This document shows, piece after piece, positions 53,376 through 62,298 of a DNA stretch of 64,000 bases. The position numbers and the translations under genes were made by a program. The DNA comes from Ketobacter sp036337295. GTDB taxonomy: Bacteria; Pseudomonadota; Gammaproteobacteria; Pseudomonadales; Ketobacteraceae. Position 1 is the first letter of the stretch. Every line of letters begins with the position of its first letter. The stretch lies in contig JAYZEN010000001.1 in assembly GCA_036337295.1 (NCBI GenBank), positions 1,116,001-1,180,000 on the forward strand, written 5' to 3'. The notes beneath the pieces are model-generated. The model was not told where the DNA came from. It made no database searches and worked only from the letters and a program-made list of their open reading frames with translations.

Positions 53376-53501
53376 CTAGCGAATGGAGAACTGACTGGCC
53401 ACCATCTCAGGGTCCGGTTGACCCTGGGTATAGGAGCTTGCGAGCACACCCAAACCCAATACCAGCATCAGCACAACCAACAAATCGGGTTTCTTCTTCA
53501 T
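53376..53501 (-). CDS. 41-residue single-pass membrane miniprotein
   Basis: A short open frame: a basic start MKKKPD, a hydrophobic segment LLVVLMLVLGLGVLASS (about 7-23), then a hydrophilic tail (YTQGQPDPEMVASQFSIR). ATG 53501 has AAGG (GGCAAGGTAAAA) just upstream. The pattern of a charged N-terminus, one membrane helix and a short outer tail, with a good ribosome-binding site, suggests a real small protein convergent with ygfA. I do not recognise a family. Confidence 0.6.
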   Translation of the reverse strand: MKKKPDLLVVLMLVLGLGVLASSYTQGQPDPEMVASQFSIR

Positions 53502-53826
53502 TTTTACCTTGCCTCGTTAAAAAACACGCCATCACTCTCCGATGGTTTCCTTCCCGTAATTATTGTGGTGTAGAGGTCGGGAAGAAGCGCTCACCTTGAT
53601 TACTTTCTGGTCAACGTCGTGTATACACAACTGCTCTCAACGTAACTATAGACCAGCCCTTAAGGAGAGCCAGCTGCCAAGTGAGTATCAGCTCACATTT
53701 CGATCACATTGGGCAGTTTTTTATTGTGAGGCGGCTAGCCGCCTGGAAAACCGGGAATCCCGGGAACCGAGAGAAAGCTACCACGGCCCCCGATCTATGA
53801 AAAGATGCAAACTCAAAAACAATGAC
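53502..53826. other. Intergenic stretch with strong palindromes
   Basis: No gene is supported. It holds a 16-bp perfect palindrome AGGCGGCTAGCCGCCT (53729-53744) and, just after it, a CCGGGAATCCCGG repeat. It lies between the miniprotein promoter and the ilvA 3' end. Neither hairpin is followed by a T run, so an intrinsic terminator is not clear. Confidence 0.5.
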
Positions 53827-55350
53827 TTACTTCAAAAATAAATGGTAGGCGGGATTGTCGCTCTCTTCCCAATACCGGTAGCCGAGCCCCTGCACATAAC
53901 GCTTCAGCTTCAGGTGCTCTCGGGCTGGCACCTGCAACCCCACCAGGATTCGGCCAAAGGCGGCGCCGTGGTTGCGGTAGTGGAACAGGCTGATGTTCCA
54001 GTTCTGGCCCAGTTTGCCCAGAAACTCCATCAGCGCACCGGGACGTTCAGGAAATTCAAAGCGATACAGCACTTCACGGGTATCACCCACGGTATTGTCG
54101 GGGCCGTGCCCGCCCACCATGTGGCGGATGTGCAGCTTGGCCATCTCGTTGAGGGAAAGATCCTGCACCTGATAGCCCTTGGCCACCAGACTCTCACAGA
54201 TCGCCAGTCGCTCCTTGGGACCGGCGGTCTGCACCCCCACATAGACATGGGCGGCCTCCGCTGAGGCATAGCGGTAATTGAATTCGGTAATGGAGCGGCG
54301 CCCCAAGGTCTTGCAGAAACGGCGGAAGCTGCCGGGCTGCTCCGGAATGGTCACCGCCAGCACCGCTTCCCGCTGTTCACCGATCTCCGCCCGCTCTGCC
54401 ACATGGCGCAGGCGGTCAAAATTAACGTTGGCACCGCTGCAGATCGCCAACAGGGTGGCGTCTTTGCAGCCTTCCCGCTCCACATACTTTTTCAGGCCCG
54501 CCACCGCCAGGGCACCGGCGGGCTCGTTGATGGAGCGGGTATCGTCGAACAGATCCTTGATGGCGGCACACATCTCGTCGGTGGTGACGGTGATCACTTC
54601 GTCCACATATTTGTGGGCCAGGCGGAAGGTCTCCTTGCCGATCTGCTTCACTGCCACCCCGTCGGCGAACAGACCCACTTCCGGCAGCACCACCCGACGA
54701 CCGGCGGCCATGGCGGCCTGCAGGCAATTGGAATCGATGGGCTCCACGCCGATCACCTTGATCTCCGGCCGCAGGTATTTGATGTAAGCTGACACCCCGG
54801 CAATCAGGCCACCACCGCCCACCGGTACAAAGACGGCCTCCATGGGGCCAGTGTGCTGGCGCAGGATCTCCATGCCCACAGTACCCTGCCCGGCAATCAC
54901 ATCCAGGTCATCGAAGGGGTGCACGAAGGTGTAGCCGTGCTTCTCCATCAGCTTGTCGGCCCGTTCCTTGGCCTGGTCGTAGGCGTCCCCGTACAGCACC
55001 ACTTTGCCCCCCAGGGAACGCACCGAGTTCACTTTGATCTCCGGCGTGGTGCGGGGCATGACGATCACGGACTTAATGCCCAATCGGGCCGCCGCCAGGG
55101 CCACACCCTGGGCATGGTTACCGGCGGAGGCACAAATCACACCGCGGGACTTTTCCTCATCGCTCAGGTTCACAATTTTGTTGTAGGCACCCCGTATCTT
55201 GAAGGAAAACACCGGTTGCAGGTCTTCCCGCTTCAACAGCACATTATTGTTCAGGCGGCGGGACAGGGATCGGGCTCGATCCACCGGGGTCTCCTCAGCC
55301 ACATCATAGACGCGGGCCTGCAGGATCTTCTTGATGGTGCGGATGGGCAT
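53827..55350 (-). CDS. ilvA: Threonine ammonia-lyase, biosynthetic
   Basis: A 507-residue PLP enzyme deaminating threonine to 2-oxobutanoate for isoleucine synthesis. The PLP lysine is in VFSFKIRGAYNK (Lys about 51), the phosphate loop in PVGGGGLIAG. Two C-terminal ACT-like regulatory segments follow (EQPGSFRRFCKTLGRRSITEFNYRY and ERPGALMEFLGKLGQNWNISLFHYR), which mark the isoleucine-inhibited biosynthetic form. It is divergent from rpiA, as in many gammaproteobacteria. Confidence 0.96.
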   Translation of the reverse strand: MPIRTIKKILQARVYDVAEETPVDRARSLSRRLNNNVLLKREDLQPVFSFKIRGAYNKIVNLSDEEKSRGVICASAGNHAQGVALAAARLGIKSVIVMPRTTPEIKVNSVRSLGGKVVLYGDAYDQAKERADKLMEKHGYTFVHPFDDLDVIAGQGTVGMEILRQHTGPMEAVFVPVGGGGLIAGVSAYIKYLRPEIKVIGVEPIDSNCLQAAMAAGRRVVLPEVGLFADGVAVKQIGKETFRLAHKYVDEVITVTTDEMCAAIKDLFDDTRSINEPAGALAVAGLKKYVEREGCKDATLLAICSGANVNFDRLRHVAERAEIGEQREAVLAVTIPEQPGSFRRFCKTLGRRSITEFNYRYASAEAAHVYVGVQTAGPKERLAICESLVAKGYQVQDLSLNEMAKLHIRHMVGGHGPDNTVGDTREVLYRFEFPERPGALMEFLGKLGQNWNISLFHYRNHGAAFGRILVGLQVPAREHLKLKRYVQGLGYRYWEESDNPAYHLFLK

Positions 55351-55461
55351 GGTGGTGCTGGTTTCCTAACGGTTATCGGCGCATTTCGCAGCAAGCATAC
55401 ACTATCTGTTCGCCCCCTGAACCCCTATAATTCCCCCAAATTTTTCCTGCGGGGCAGCAGC

Positions 55462-56121
55462 ATGACACAAGATGAACTGAAACAGGCGGTGGCCAGAGCC
55501 GCCATGCAATATGTCGAGGAAGGCACCATTGTGGGCGTGGGCACCGGCTCCACCGCCAACTACTTCATTGACTACCTGGCCGAGATCAAGGGTCGCATTG
55601 AAGGCACGGTGGCCAGCTCCGAAGCCACCCGCCAGCGCCTGGAAAGCCACGGCATTCCCGTGTATGACCTGAACACCGTGGACGATATTCCGGTGTATGT
55701 GGACGGGGCCGATGAAGCCGATCCCAACCTGTGCCTGATCAAGGGCGGCGGTGGCGCCCTCACCCGCGAGAAAATCATCGCTGCGGTGGCGAAAAAGTTC
55801 GTCTGCATCGCTGACGGCAGCAAGAAGGTTCCGGTGCTGGGCGCATTCCCCCTGCCGGTGGAAGTCATCCCCATGGCGCGCAGCCACGTGGCCAGGGAAA
55901 TCGTCAAACTGGGCGGTGACCCGGTATACCGTGAGGGCTTTGTCACCGACAACGGCAACATCATCCTGGATATCCACAATATGCAGATTGCCCAACCGAT
56001 TCAGCTGGAACACCAGTTGAACAACATTGTGGGTGTGGTCACCAACGGTCTGTTTGCCGCCCGCGCCGCCGATGTGCTGTTGCTGGGTACCGAGCAGGGT
56101 GTGGAGAGCATCGAGAAGTAA
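55462..56121 (+). CDS. rpiA: Ribose-5-phosphate isomerase A
   Basis: A 219-residue isomerase interconverting ribose-5-phosphate and ribulose-5-phosphate. It has VGVGTGSTANYFI (substrate loop), YVDGADEADPNLCLIKGGGGALTREKI (catalytic Asp, Glu, Lys) and IADGSKKV. ATG 55462 begins the family-length protein; the frame is open far upstream but there it is only the shadow of ilvA. Confidence 0.96.
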   Translation: MTQDELKQAVARAAMQYVEEGTIVGVGTGSTANYFIDYLAEIKGRIEGTVASSEATRQRLESHGIPVYDLNTVDDIPVYVDGADEADPNLCLIKGGGGALTREKIIAAVAKKFVCIADGSKKVPVLGAFPLPVEVIPMARSHVAREIVKLGGDPVYREGFVTDNGNIILDIHNMQIAQPIQLEHQLNNIVGVVTNGLFAARAADVLLLGTEQGVESIEK

Positions 56122-56204
56122 ATCGAGAAGCAACCGGCGTTCCCCCTGACCCAGAATGCCTCCGCTGCCCTCATCCTGTTTGAAAAGCGCCCCTGCTGTG
56201 CTTT

Positions 56205-56230
56205 GCCCAAGCCTGAGATCGGGCTTGGGC
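56205..56230. terminator. Hairpin between convergent rpiA and VOC genes
   Basis: GCCCAAGCC (56205-56213) pairs with GGCTTGGGC (56222-56230), a 9-bp stem. It lacks a T run but sits between two convergent genes, so it may block transcription in both directions. Confidence 0.45.
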
Positions 56231-56253
56231 TCGATATTGGGATTATGAAAAAA

Positions 56254-56649
56254 TCAGGACTCACCCGTCCAGATCAACTCAATGCGGATGCCACCGGGTT
56301 CATAGAATATGGTGTGCATGGCGCCGCTATCGCCCAGTGGTTCCGGCGCAAAATCCGCACTCACACCGCTCACGCCCAGGGCCTGTTGATAGAGCTCACG
56401 CAGGCTGGCTTCCGAGTCCACCCGCAGCGCAAAGTGATGCAACCCCACCGCACTGCGTCGGTTAAAATCCGCAGCACCGGCATCGGTCTGCCACAGGGTC
56501 AGCACGCATTGCCCGTTGCTGATGAACTTGGCCGGGTAATCCGGTTTTTCCCGCACCACCTTGAATCCCAAAATTTCCGTGAAGAATGCAGTGCTGGTGT
56601 CAAGGTCCCGAACCGCCAGGCCCAGGTGATGGATGTTCAGTGTGCTCAT
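56254..56649 (-). CDS. VOC (glyoxalase/dioxygenase superfamily) protein
   Basis: A 131-residue metalloprotein with the two beta-alpha-beta-beta-beta modules of the vicinal oxygen chelate fold. Likely metal ligands are in IHHLGLAVRDLD (His), VGLHHFALRV (His) and YEPGGIRIELI (Glu). The substrate is unknown; virulence-protein-like and glyoxalase-like members look alike. Its start overlaps the PNPOx gene stop by 4 bp (ATGA), so the pair is translated together. Confidence 0.85.
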   Translation of the reverse strand: MSTLNIHHLGLAVRDLDTSTAFFTEILGFKVVREKPDYPAKFISNGQCVLTLWQTDAGAADFNRRSAVGLHHFALRVDSEASLRELYQQALGVSGVSADFAPEPLGDSGAMHTIFYEPGGIRIELIWTGES

Positions 56650-57212
56650 GGTAACTCCTTGTGTTGGGCGATGAGAGAATCGAGGGTAGTCTGGTCATAG
56701 CGTGGCACGATGTGCTGGGAACAGTTCCAGTCAAAGGCCGCCACCTGAATAATGAAGCCCCGCTCCGGTGTGGCGCCGTAACCGGGGTCACAGAGTTCAG
56801 CCAGTGCGTCAGACTCCGGTGCCACTTCCTGTGCATACCCCAGCAGTTTCAACCGGCGCTGGTTGGCATAATCCATCAAAAACATTGCAACCCGTCGATT
56901 CTCACGCAGGTTGCCGGTGGTGATGTATTGCCGGTTGCCTCTGTAATCGGCAAACCCGATATGTTGCGCATCCAGTACCTTGAGAAACCCTTTGGGTCCG
57001 CCGCGATGCTGGATATAGGGCCAACCTTCCGGATTGACGCTGGCCAGATAAAAACTGTCCCGTTGCTGCAGAAACTGAATTTCACGTTCCGCCAGGCGCT
57101 GATGGGAGTCCGCCCCACCTTCCCAGCGCTGGTAGATACGGCGACTGTCCTGCTCGCTCTGCACCGCCTGAACGGAGGGGGAAAACAACAGGTCGGCAAA
57201 TCGGTGTCCCAT
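56646..57212 (-). CDS. Pyridoxamine 5'-phosphate oxidase family protein
   Basis: A 188-residue FMN-binding split-barrel protein: REIQFLQQRDSFYLASVNPEGWPYIQHRGGPKGFLKVLD and NLRENRRVAMFLMDY are typical of the PNPOx-like family. Probably an FMN- or heme-dependent oxidoreductase rather than the vitamin B6 enzyme. Divergent from a LysR gene (129 bp), which likely controls it and the VOC gene. Confidence 0.85.
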   Translation of the reverse strand: MGHRFADLLFSPSVQAVQSEQDSRRIYQRWEGGADSHQRLAEREIQFLQQRDSFYLASVNPEGWPYIQHRGGPKGFLKVLDAQHIGFADYRGNRQYITTGNLRENRRVAMFLMDYANQRRLKLLGYAQEVAPESDALAELCDPGYGATPERGFIIQVAAFDWNCSQHIVPRYDQTTLDSLIAQHKELP

Positions 57213-57341
57213 GGCGTGCTCCCGGTTTCAGTTGTGTGGAGAAGGCTTGTGAAAAAGGCATATCCGGATCATCTCAACTATCGCTTGCCTTAAGAATACC
57301 CAGCGCTAACAATTAACTATTTCGAAAAATGGAATAATGAC

Positions 57342-58241
57342 ATGGACAAGCTGAAAGCGATGAGTGTGTTTATCGCCGTGGCTGAGGAGCAGGGCTTTGC
57401 TGCCGCTGCACGGCGACTTGCCTTGTCTGCTCCGGCGATCACCCGCACCGTCGCCGAATTGGAGGAACATCTGGGGGTCATTCTGTTGCTGCGCACCACT
57501 CGCCGGGTGCGACTGACCGAGGCCGGGCAACGCTTTTTGCAGGACGCCCGCCGCATTGTGGCCGATGTCACCAGCACCGAAGAGTCCATCAGGGGCATTC
57601 ACGGCAATCCGTCCGGTCATCTGGTGGTGACGGCACCGGCCATGTTCGGCTGCCTGCACGTCACTCCGGTGATGACTGCGTTTCAGGATCGTTACGAAAA
57701 CGTGACGGTGTCCGCGCTGTTTGTGGATCGCATCACCGATCTGATTGAGGAAGGCATTGATGTGGGCATTCGGATCGGCGCCTTACCGGATTCCTCCATG
57801 CGCGCCATTGAGCTGGGGACAGTGACCATGAAAACCTACGCCGCGCCGCAGTATTTACAACACCATGGGGAGCCTGCAGTGCCCGAGGACCTGTATCAGC
57901 ATCGGCTGATTGCCTCCACCGCCGGCAGTCGTGGTCCCCAGTGGCGTTACTATCAGGGCGACAACGAGATCACCCTGCGCGCCACCCCGGTGTTCAGCAG
58001 CACCACCAATGATTCGGTGATTGCCGCCGCCGTGGCCGGTCACGGCATCACCCGGGTGCTCTCCTATCAGGCCGCAGCCCAGGTGGCCGCAGGCGCATTG
58101 CAACCCATTTTGACCGCGTTTGAAGGCCCCCCCATTCCGGTGAGCATTGTACATCCTCAAGGGCGTAACCTGCCGGCGAAAGTAAGAGCGTTCATCGACC
58201 TGGCTGTGCCATCGTTACGGCAGACCTTAGGCACAACATGA
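57342..58241 (+). CDS. LysR-family transcriptional regulator
   Basis: A 299-residue regulator. The HTH is MSVFIAVAEEQGFAAAARRLALSAPAITRTVAELEEHLG, and the effector domain with PSGHLVVTAPAMFGCLHV follows. It belongs to the CrgA/AaeR-like branch that commonly regulates a divergent oxidoreductase. Divergent from the PNPOx-VOC pair, whose promoter is the likely target. Confidence 0.92.
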   Translation: MDKLKAMSVFIAVAEEQGFAAAARRLALSAPAITRTVAELEEHLGVILLLRTTRRVRLTEAGQRFLQDARRIVADVTSTEESIRGIHGNPSGHLVVTAPAMFGCLHVTPVMTAFQDRYENVTVSALFVDRITDLIEEGIDVGIRIGALPDSSMRAIELGTVTMKTYAAPQYLQHHGEPAVPEDLYQHRLIASTAGSRGPQWRYYQGDNEITLRATPVFSSTTNDSVIAAAVAGHGITRVLSYQAAAQVAAGALQPILTAFEGPPIPVSIVHPQGRNLPAKVRAFIDLAVPSLRQTLGTT

Positions 58242-58261
58242 AGCGCGTTTGCCTGCCGGGA

Positions 58262-59572
58262 CTAGTCTTCGATCTTGCCCGTCTCCAACCGTTTCTGATA
58301 GATCATCTGCATTTCGTACAGATCCTGCTGCAACTCAAAGAAACCGTGCCAGTGCGCATAATCCGCAGCCCCCATCATGGCTCCCTGGCGGGCCCGACGG
58401 CCTTCGTGGTGCCACATATAGTAATACTTGATCTGGAACGCGTCGGCCCAGGGATTGTCTTTCAACAGTTTCTTCTCTTTTAACTCGTTGAGCATTTTGG
58501 TGGCCGGTTGGTAATAGGCTTCGTTGTACAACTTCACCGCCTTATCGCCCTGCGCGAAGAAACCATCGGTGTGCCTGGGGCTGTGGCAGTTGTTGCAGAC
58601 GGACTTCATTTTTTTACGCCCAGCCGGCCCGTCACCCAACAGCGGGCTGAGCACATCATCCGATCCCCGTACCTTGGATTCCTTGGCCCACAGGTTCCAA
58701 TACAACCGCTCACTGACGTTGTGGGTGACGCTCAGTTCACCGATGCCGCTCATATGGCAGGTGGCACAGGTCGGCGCACGATAGTCACCGGGCTCCCAGG
58801 CATCCGGTGCGGTGTCCCAACGCCAATCGTCAGAGTTGGTATTGAAAATATGGCCGTGTTTGGAGTTGTTGTAGATTTCGATATTGGGGTGATCCGGCCC
58901 CAGATGGCAGGAGGCACAGGCATTGGGCTTGCGCGCTTCCGCAATATCAAATGTGTGGCGACTGTGACAGGCGGTGCAACTGCCGGTGGAACCGTCGGGA
59001 TAGATGTTCCCCATGCCGTTGTTGGGCCAGGTTTCCGGCGTGGGCCGGTTGTTTTCGTCCAGCTCGATGCGGGTGCCATGACACTGCATGCAACCGGTTT
59101 CATTGGGGGCGCCTTTCAGCTCAGGATGGTTCTGGCCTTCGTGCACGTTGGTCAGGGCATGCAGGTTATCCTTGGGGATAATCTGATGATAGGCACGAAA
59201 GTGGCCGCTGCTGTCGAACTGTTTTTTGGCATCCACATGGCAGCGGCCGCACACCGCCGGGGAAACCAATGCTGTCACAAACACATCGGTTCCCACCAGG
59301 GATTCATGCTGGGTGGCCATGGGCGAGTCTTTGGCAACCGCATGGCAGTCGATGCAACTGACGCCGGCGTGGGCGTGCCGGCTCATCTTCCAGTCTGCCA
59401 CCTGCCCCGGGCTTTCCTGTTGATGACAGCGAATGCACTCTTGGCCGATGCTGGAAATATCCCGCGCCATATCGAGCGTTTTCACTTGCGCCAGGCTTTG
59501 CGATGCCAATGCGATAACGGGCATCGTTACGGTTACGCATAACAGCAACATACGCACACATCTATTGATCAT
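58262..59572 (-). CDS. Octaheme cytochrome c, hydroxylamine-oxidoreductase-like (HAO family)
   Basis: A 436-residue exported cytochrome. The signal peptide (CVRMLLLCVTVTMPVIALAS) precedes eight CxxCH heme sites: CIRCH, CIDCH, CGRCH, CMQCH, CTACH, CASCH, CATCH, CNNCH. The C-terminal block YYYMWHHEGRRARQGAMM and HWHGFFEL is typical of HAO-family octahemes. Members oxidise hydroxylamine or, in the HaoA'/epsilon-HAO branch, probably reduce nitrite or hydroxylamine. I cannot place the cross-linking tyrosine by eye. ATG 59572 follows GGGAGAG and overlaps the NapC-like gene by 11 bp, the usual cycX-haoA partnership. Confidence 0.85.
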   Translation of the reverse strand: MINRCVRMLLLCVTVTMPVIALASQSLAQVKTLDMARDISSIGQECIRCHQQESPGQVADWKMSRHAHAGVSCIDCHAVAKDSPMATQHESLVGTDVFVTALVSPAVCGRCHVDAKKQFDSSGHFRAYHQIIPKDNLHALTNVHEGQNHPELKGAPNETGCMQCHGTRIELDENNRPTPETWPNNGMGNIYPDGSTGSCTACHSRHTFDIAEARKPNACASCHLGPDHPNIEIYNNSKHGHIFNTNSDDWRWDTAPDAWEPGDYRAPTCATCHMSGIGELSVTHNVSERLYWNLWAKESKVRGSDDVLSPLLGDGPAGRKKMKSVCNNCHSPRHTDGFFAQGDKAVKLYNEAYYQPATKMLNELKEKKLLKDNPWADAFQIKYYYMWHHEGRRARQGAMMGAADYAHWHGFFELQQDLYEMQMIYQKRLETGKIED

Positions 59573-60119
59573 GGCTTCTCTCCCAACCCTGTTCCTCAAG
59601 GTGCAAGCCCAAATTGGCATGGCCCACGTGATTGTGACAGCTCACACAGCGCAGCCCGGTTTCCTCACCACTGAAATATTTTCGATGGGGCAGGAAGGCT
59701 TTCCGATTGGCCATGGAGGTTTGCTGAATGAATTTGTGGCACTGCAGGCAGCCGCTGTCATAGACATACCGCTCCCGGTTTTGCCGGTTGCCGTGCCAAT
59801 CGATGTCCAGGGGGTCTTGCAGGATTTCCATGGTGGGGTCCACCACGCCATGGACGGCTTTCACCCACAGGTAGTTGAGCGCATTGTCGTGGGGAATATG
59901 ACAGTCACTGCAGCTGGCACGCCAACCGGCGGGATTGTTGCCACCGTGCAGGTCTTCCCGGTAGGACGTGCCAATGGGTTGATGGGAGTGGCAGCGGGTG
60001 CAGAATTCGTAATCGCTGGTAAGGTGGATACCCGTGTCCAGCGCCGCCCAGCTGGTGATCATGAATACCCCGATCAAGGCTGCAATCAAGGCCCATTTGA
60101 AGAGCATCATCCTGGGCAC
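59562..60119 (-). CDS. NapC/NirT-type tetraheme cytochrome c (quinol dehydrogenase)
   Basis: A 185-residue membrane-anchored cytochrome. One N-terminal membrane helix (MMLFKWALIAALIGVFMITSWAA) is followed by four CxxCH sites (CTRCH, CSDCH, CLQCH, CVSCH). NapC/NirT proteins take electrons from the quinol pool, so here they would feed the octaheme partner downstream. Start GTG 60119 follows GAGGAGA. In epsilonproteobacteria the equivalent gene is called cycX. Confidence 0.88.
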   Translation of the reverse strand: MPRMMLFKWALIAALIGVFMITSWAALDTGIHLTSDYEFCTRCHSHQPIGTSYREDLHGGNNPAGWRASCSDCHIPHDNALNYLWVKAVHGVVDPTMEILQDPLDIDWHGNRQNRERYVYDSGCLQCHKFIQQTSMANRKAFLPHRKYFSGEETGLRCVSCHNHVGHANLGLHLEEQGWERSHDQ

Positions 60120-60182
60120 AATGTCTCTCCTCGATATCCCTCTCGATATCCCTACCAGTTGATATTACCTCGCCCCCGCGGG

Positions 60183-62171
60183 TTACTGCCCCCTCGCCAG
60201 CGGCACTGTTTGGGCGACAGACCCCTTATCGCCATAGACCACACATCGATTACGGCCGTGGTGTTTTGCCTGGTAGAGTGCCTGATCTGCGCCTTGCACC
60301 AATTGATCCTGGTCAAGGTCCGGTTGCGGTATCAACATATGGACGCCGACACTGACGGTAACGCGCAGGGTTTCCCCTTCCCAGACATAGAGCTTGTCCG
60401 CCGCCGCCTGTACGATCATCTCGGCAACATGACGGGCACCGTCCACCGGCGTTTCCGGCAGCAACACGGCAAATTCCTCCCCGCCATAACGGGCGATGAC
60501 ATCCGTGGGCCGGTGCAGCAGAGAGGACAATAAAGCACCCAGTTCCCGCAATACCATGTCCCCGCAGAGGTGACCCAGGGTATCGTTGACCTGTTTGAAG
60601 TGGTCCACATCCAGCAACAGCAGAGCCAGTGGTTGTTGCTTGCGCTGTAATTGTTGCCACATAGCTTGTAACTGAACATCAAACAGGCGGCGATTGAACA
60701 GCCCGGTGAGCCCGTCTTTGGAACTGAGCTGTTCCAGCTCCTGATTGGCCTTTTCCAGATCGAGCAAAGTGCGCGCCAGATCGGCTGTGCGCTCCTCCAC
60801 CACGTGCTCCAGGCTTTCACGATGCTGGATTTCCAACTGCAAAGACTGCTCCTTGGCCTGGCTTGCCTCGATCTCCCGCTGCAGGGCCAGTTCCTGGGCG
60901 CGGATGCGTTCCACCCGCTCCAGGTTGATTTTGTTCAACGCCCACTCCTTCTCCTGCCGTTCCTGATTAATGCGGAACGACAGCGCAAAGGAGAAAATCA
61001 GGATTTCCAGGGACACCCCGATGCGCAGCCCATAAGTGGCCAGGAAATCGTTATAGAAGATGCCCATGCGGCTGCAGACAAACAGCAGGATAAACGTGAA
61101 CAGCATACCCCAGCCCGCCATCACGATCTGAGCCGGGCGCGAGCCATGCAGCGACAGACGCCAGATCCCCATCACACCCAGCACCATGGAAAGCGCCACG
61201 TTCATGGCCATCATGCTCACCATGGTTTGATAGGGGAAGAACGCCAGCCCCAGGCACAACATTCCGTGAAAACCCAACATGGAAAGGTACACCCGCCACA
61301 GCACCGGAAAGTGCTGGCCGAAACTGAGGAAAGTGCCAAAAAACGCCGCCACCGACATATAGATCAACAATGACATCAAGGGCACGGAATAGTGTTGCAA
61401 CCAGGGCACGCCCGGGAACAGATATTCGTACAGCAAACCCTGTTGACTGAGAAAAAACATCAGCATCGACGTCACGTAGCAGGCATATAACAGATAGGAC
61501 TTGTCCCGCAGAATTACATAAATCGCCAGGGAATAGGCTGCCATGATGATCAGGAAGCCATGAAAGATTCCATCCACCAGGGAGCGGCGGTCGGTCATGA
61601 AGGTATGATAAAAATGCTCCGATATCGTTAACGGCAGCTCCAGAGCCTCGGTGCTGCTCACTTTCATGTAGAGGCGATAATCACGATCCGCTTGCAACTC
61701 CAACGGAAACTGCAGCCGCGCCGCCTCCAGTGGGCGTTGCGCAAATGGCAGCGCATCACCCGCGTGCCAATGCTGCAAGCGGCGCTCTCCCTCGTAGAGA
61801 TACAACCAGACGTGGTCGATCATGGGGTTGCCCAGTTCCAGAATCCAGTAGCGGGACACATCGCCCGCGGTGCGCAAATCCATTACAAACCAATGGGACT
61901 CACTCTGAAAGCCCAGGCTGATGGTGTTGCCCGAATTCTCCTGCCAGTCGGCAGCGGGAATCGCAGCCAGCGCCTCCGGCGTGTCCAGATCAGACACCAC
62001 ATAGCGAATCCGGCTACCGAGTTTCACAGTAGGGGTGAAGGGCGAAAGGGTCAGGGGCTCCTCTGTAGACTGCCAGCCGATGTCGTCTGCACGGGCACCA
62101 GAGGCGAGCAGGAGCAAAACTCCCAACAGAAAACAAAGAGATACCCAACCTGAGGCACAATTGAACTGCAT
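60183..62171 (-). CDS. Membrane diguanylate cyclase with 7TMR-DISM sensor
   Basis: A 662-residue c-di-GMP synthase. A signal sequence (about 6-28) leads a periplasmic 7TMR-DISMED2-like sensor (about 40-180), then seven membrane helices (about 200-400), a coiled coil (about 400-475) and a GGDEF domain. The active site is RYGGEEFAVLLPE, and the inhibitory I-site RPTD lies exactly five residues before GGEEF, so product feedback is expected. ATG 62171 is preferred; a GTG at 62183 is the alternative. Confidence 0.9.
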   Translation of the reverse strand: MQFNCASGWVSLCFLLGVLLLLASGARADDIGWQSTEEPLTLSPFTPTVKLGSRIRYVVSDLDTPEALAAIPAADWQENSGNTISLGFQSESHWFVMDLRTAGDVSRYWILELGNPMIDHVWLYLYEGERRLQHWHAGDALPFAQRPLEAARLQFPLELQADRDYRLYMKVSSTEALELPLTISEHFYHTFMTDRRSLVDGIFHGFLIIMAAYSLAIYVILRDKSYLLYACYVTSMLMFFLSQQGLLYEYLFPGVPWLQHYSVPLMSLLIYMSVAAFFGTFLSFGQHFPVLWRVYLSMLGFHGMLCLGLAFFPYQTMVSMMAMNVALSMVLGVMGIWRLSLHGSRPAQIVMAGWGMLFTFILLFVCSRMGIFYNDFLATYGLRIGVSLEILIFSFALSFRINQERQEKEWALNKINLERVERIRAQELALQREIEASQAKEQSLQLEIQHRESLEHVVEERTADLARTLLDLEKANQELEQLSSKDGLTGLFNRRLFDVQLQAMWQQLQRKQQPLALLLLDVDHFKQVNDTLGHLCGDMVLRELGALLSSLLHRPTDVIARYGGEEFAVLLPETPVDGARHVAEMIVQAAADKLYVWEGETLRVTVSVGVHMLIPQPDLDQDQLVQGADQALYQAKHHGRNRCVVYGDKGSVAQTVPLARGQ

Positions 62172-62298
62172 TGGCGATACCACTGGAACGGCTGGTTTAC
62201 CAATTCAGTATAGTTAACCCCAGGAAAGTCACGGTTAAAAAGCGGGCACCTGGGGCCACCAGGTGCCGGTGATCGGATGAACGGTCAGCAGCTGGAGA

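Noticed and set aside
54853..55461. Upstream part of the rpiA frame
   Set aside because: The frame is open only because it lies antisense to ilvA; ATG 55462 gives the family length.
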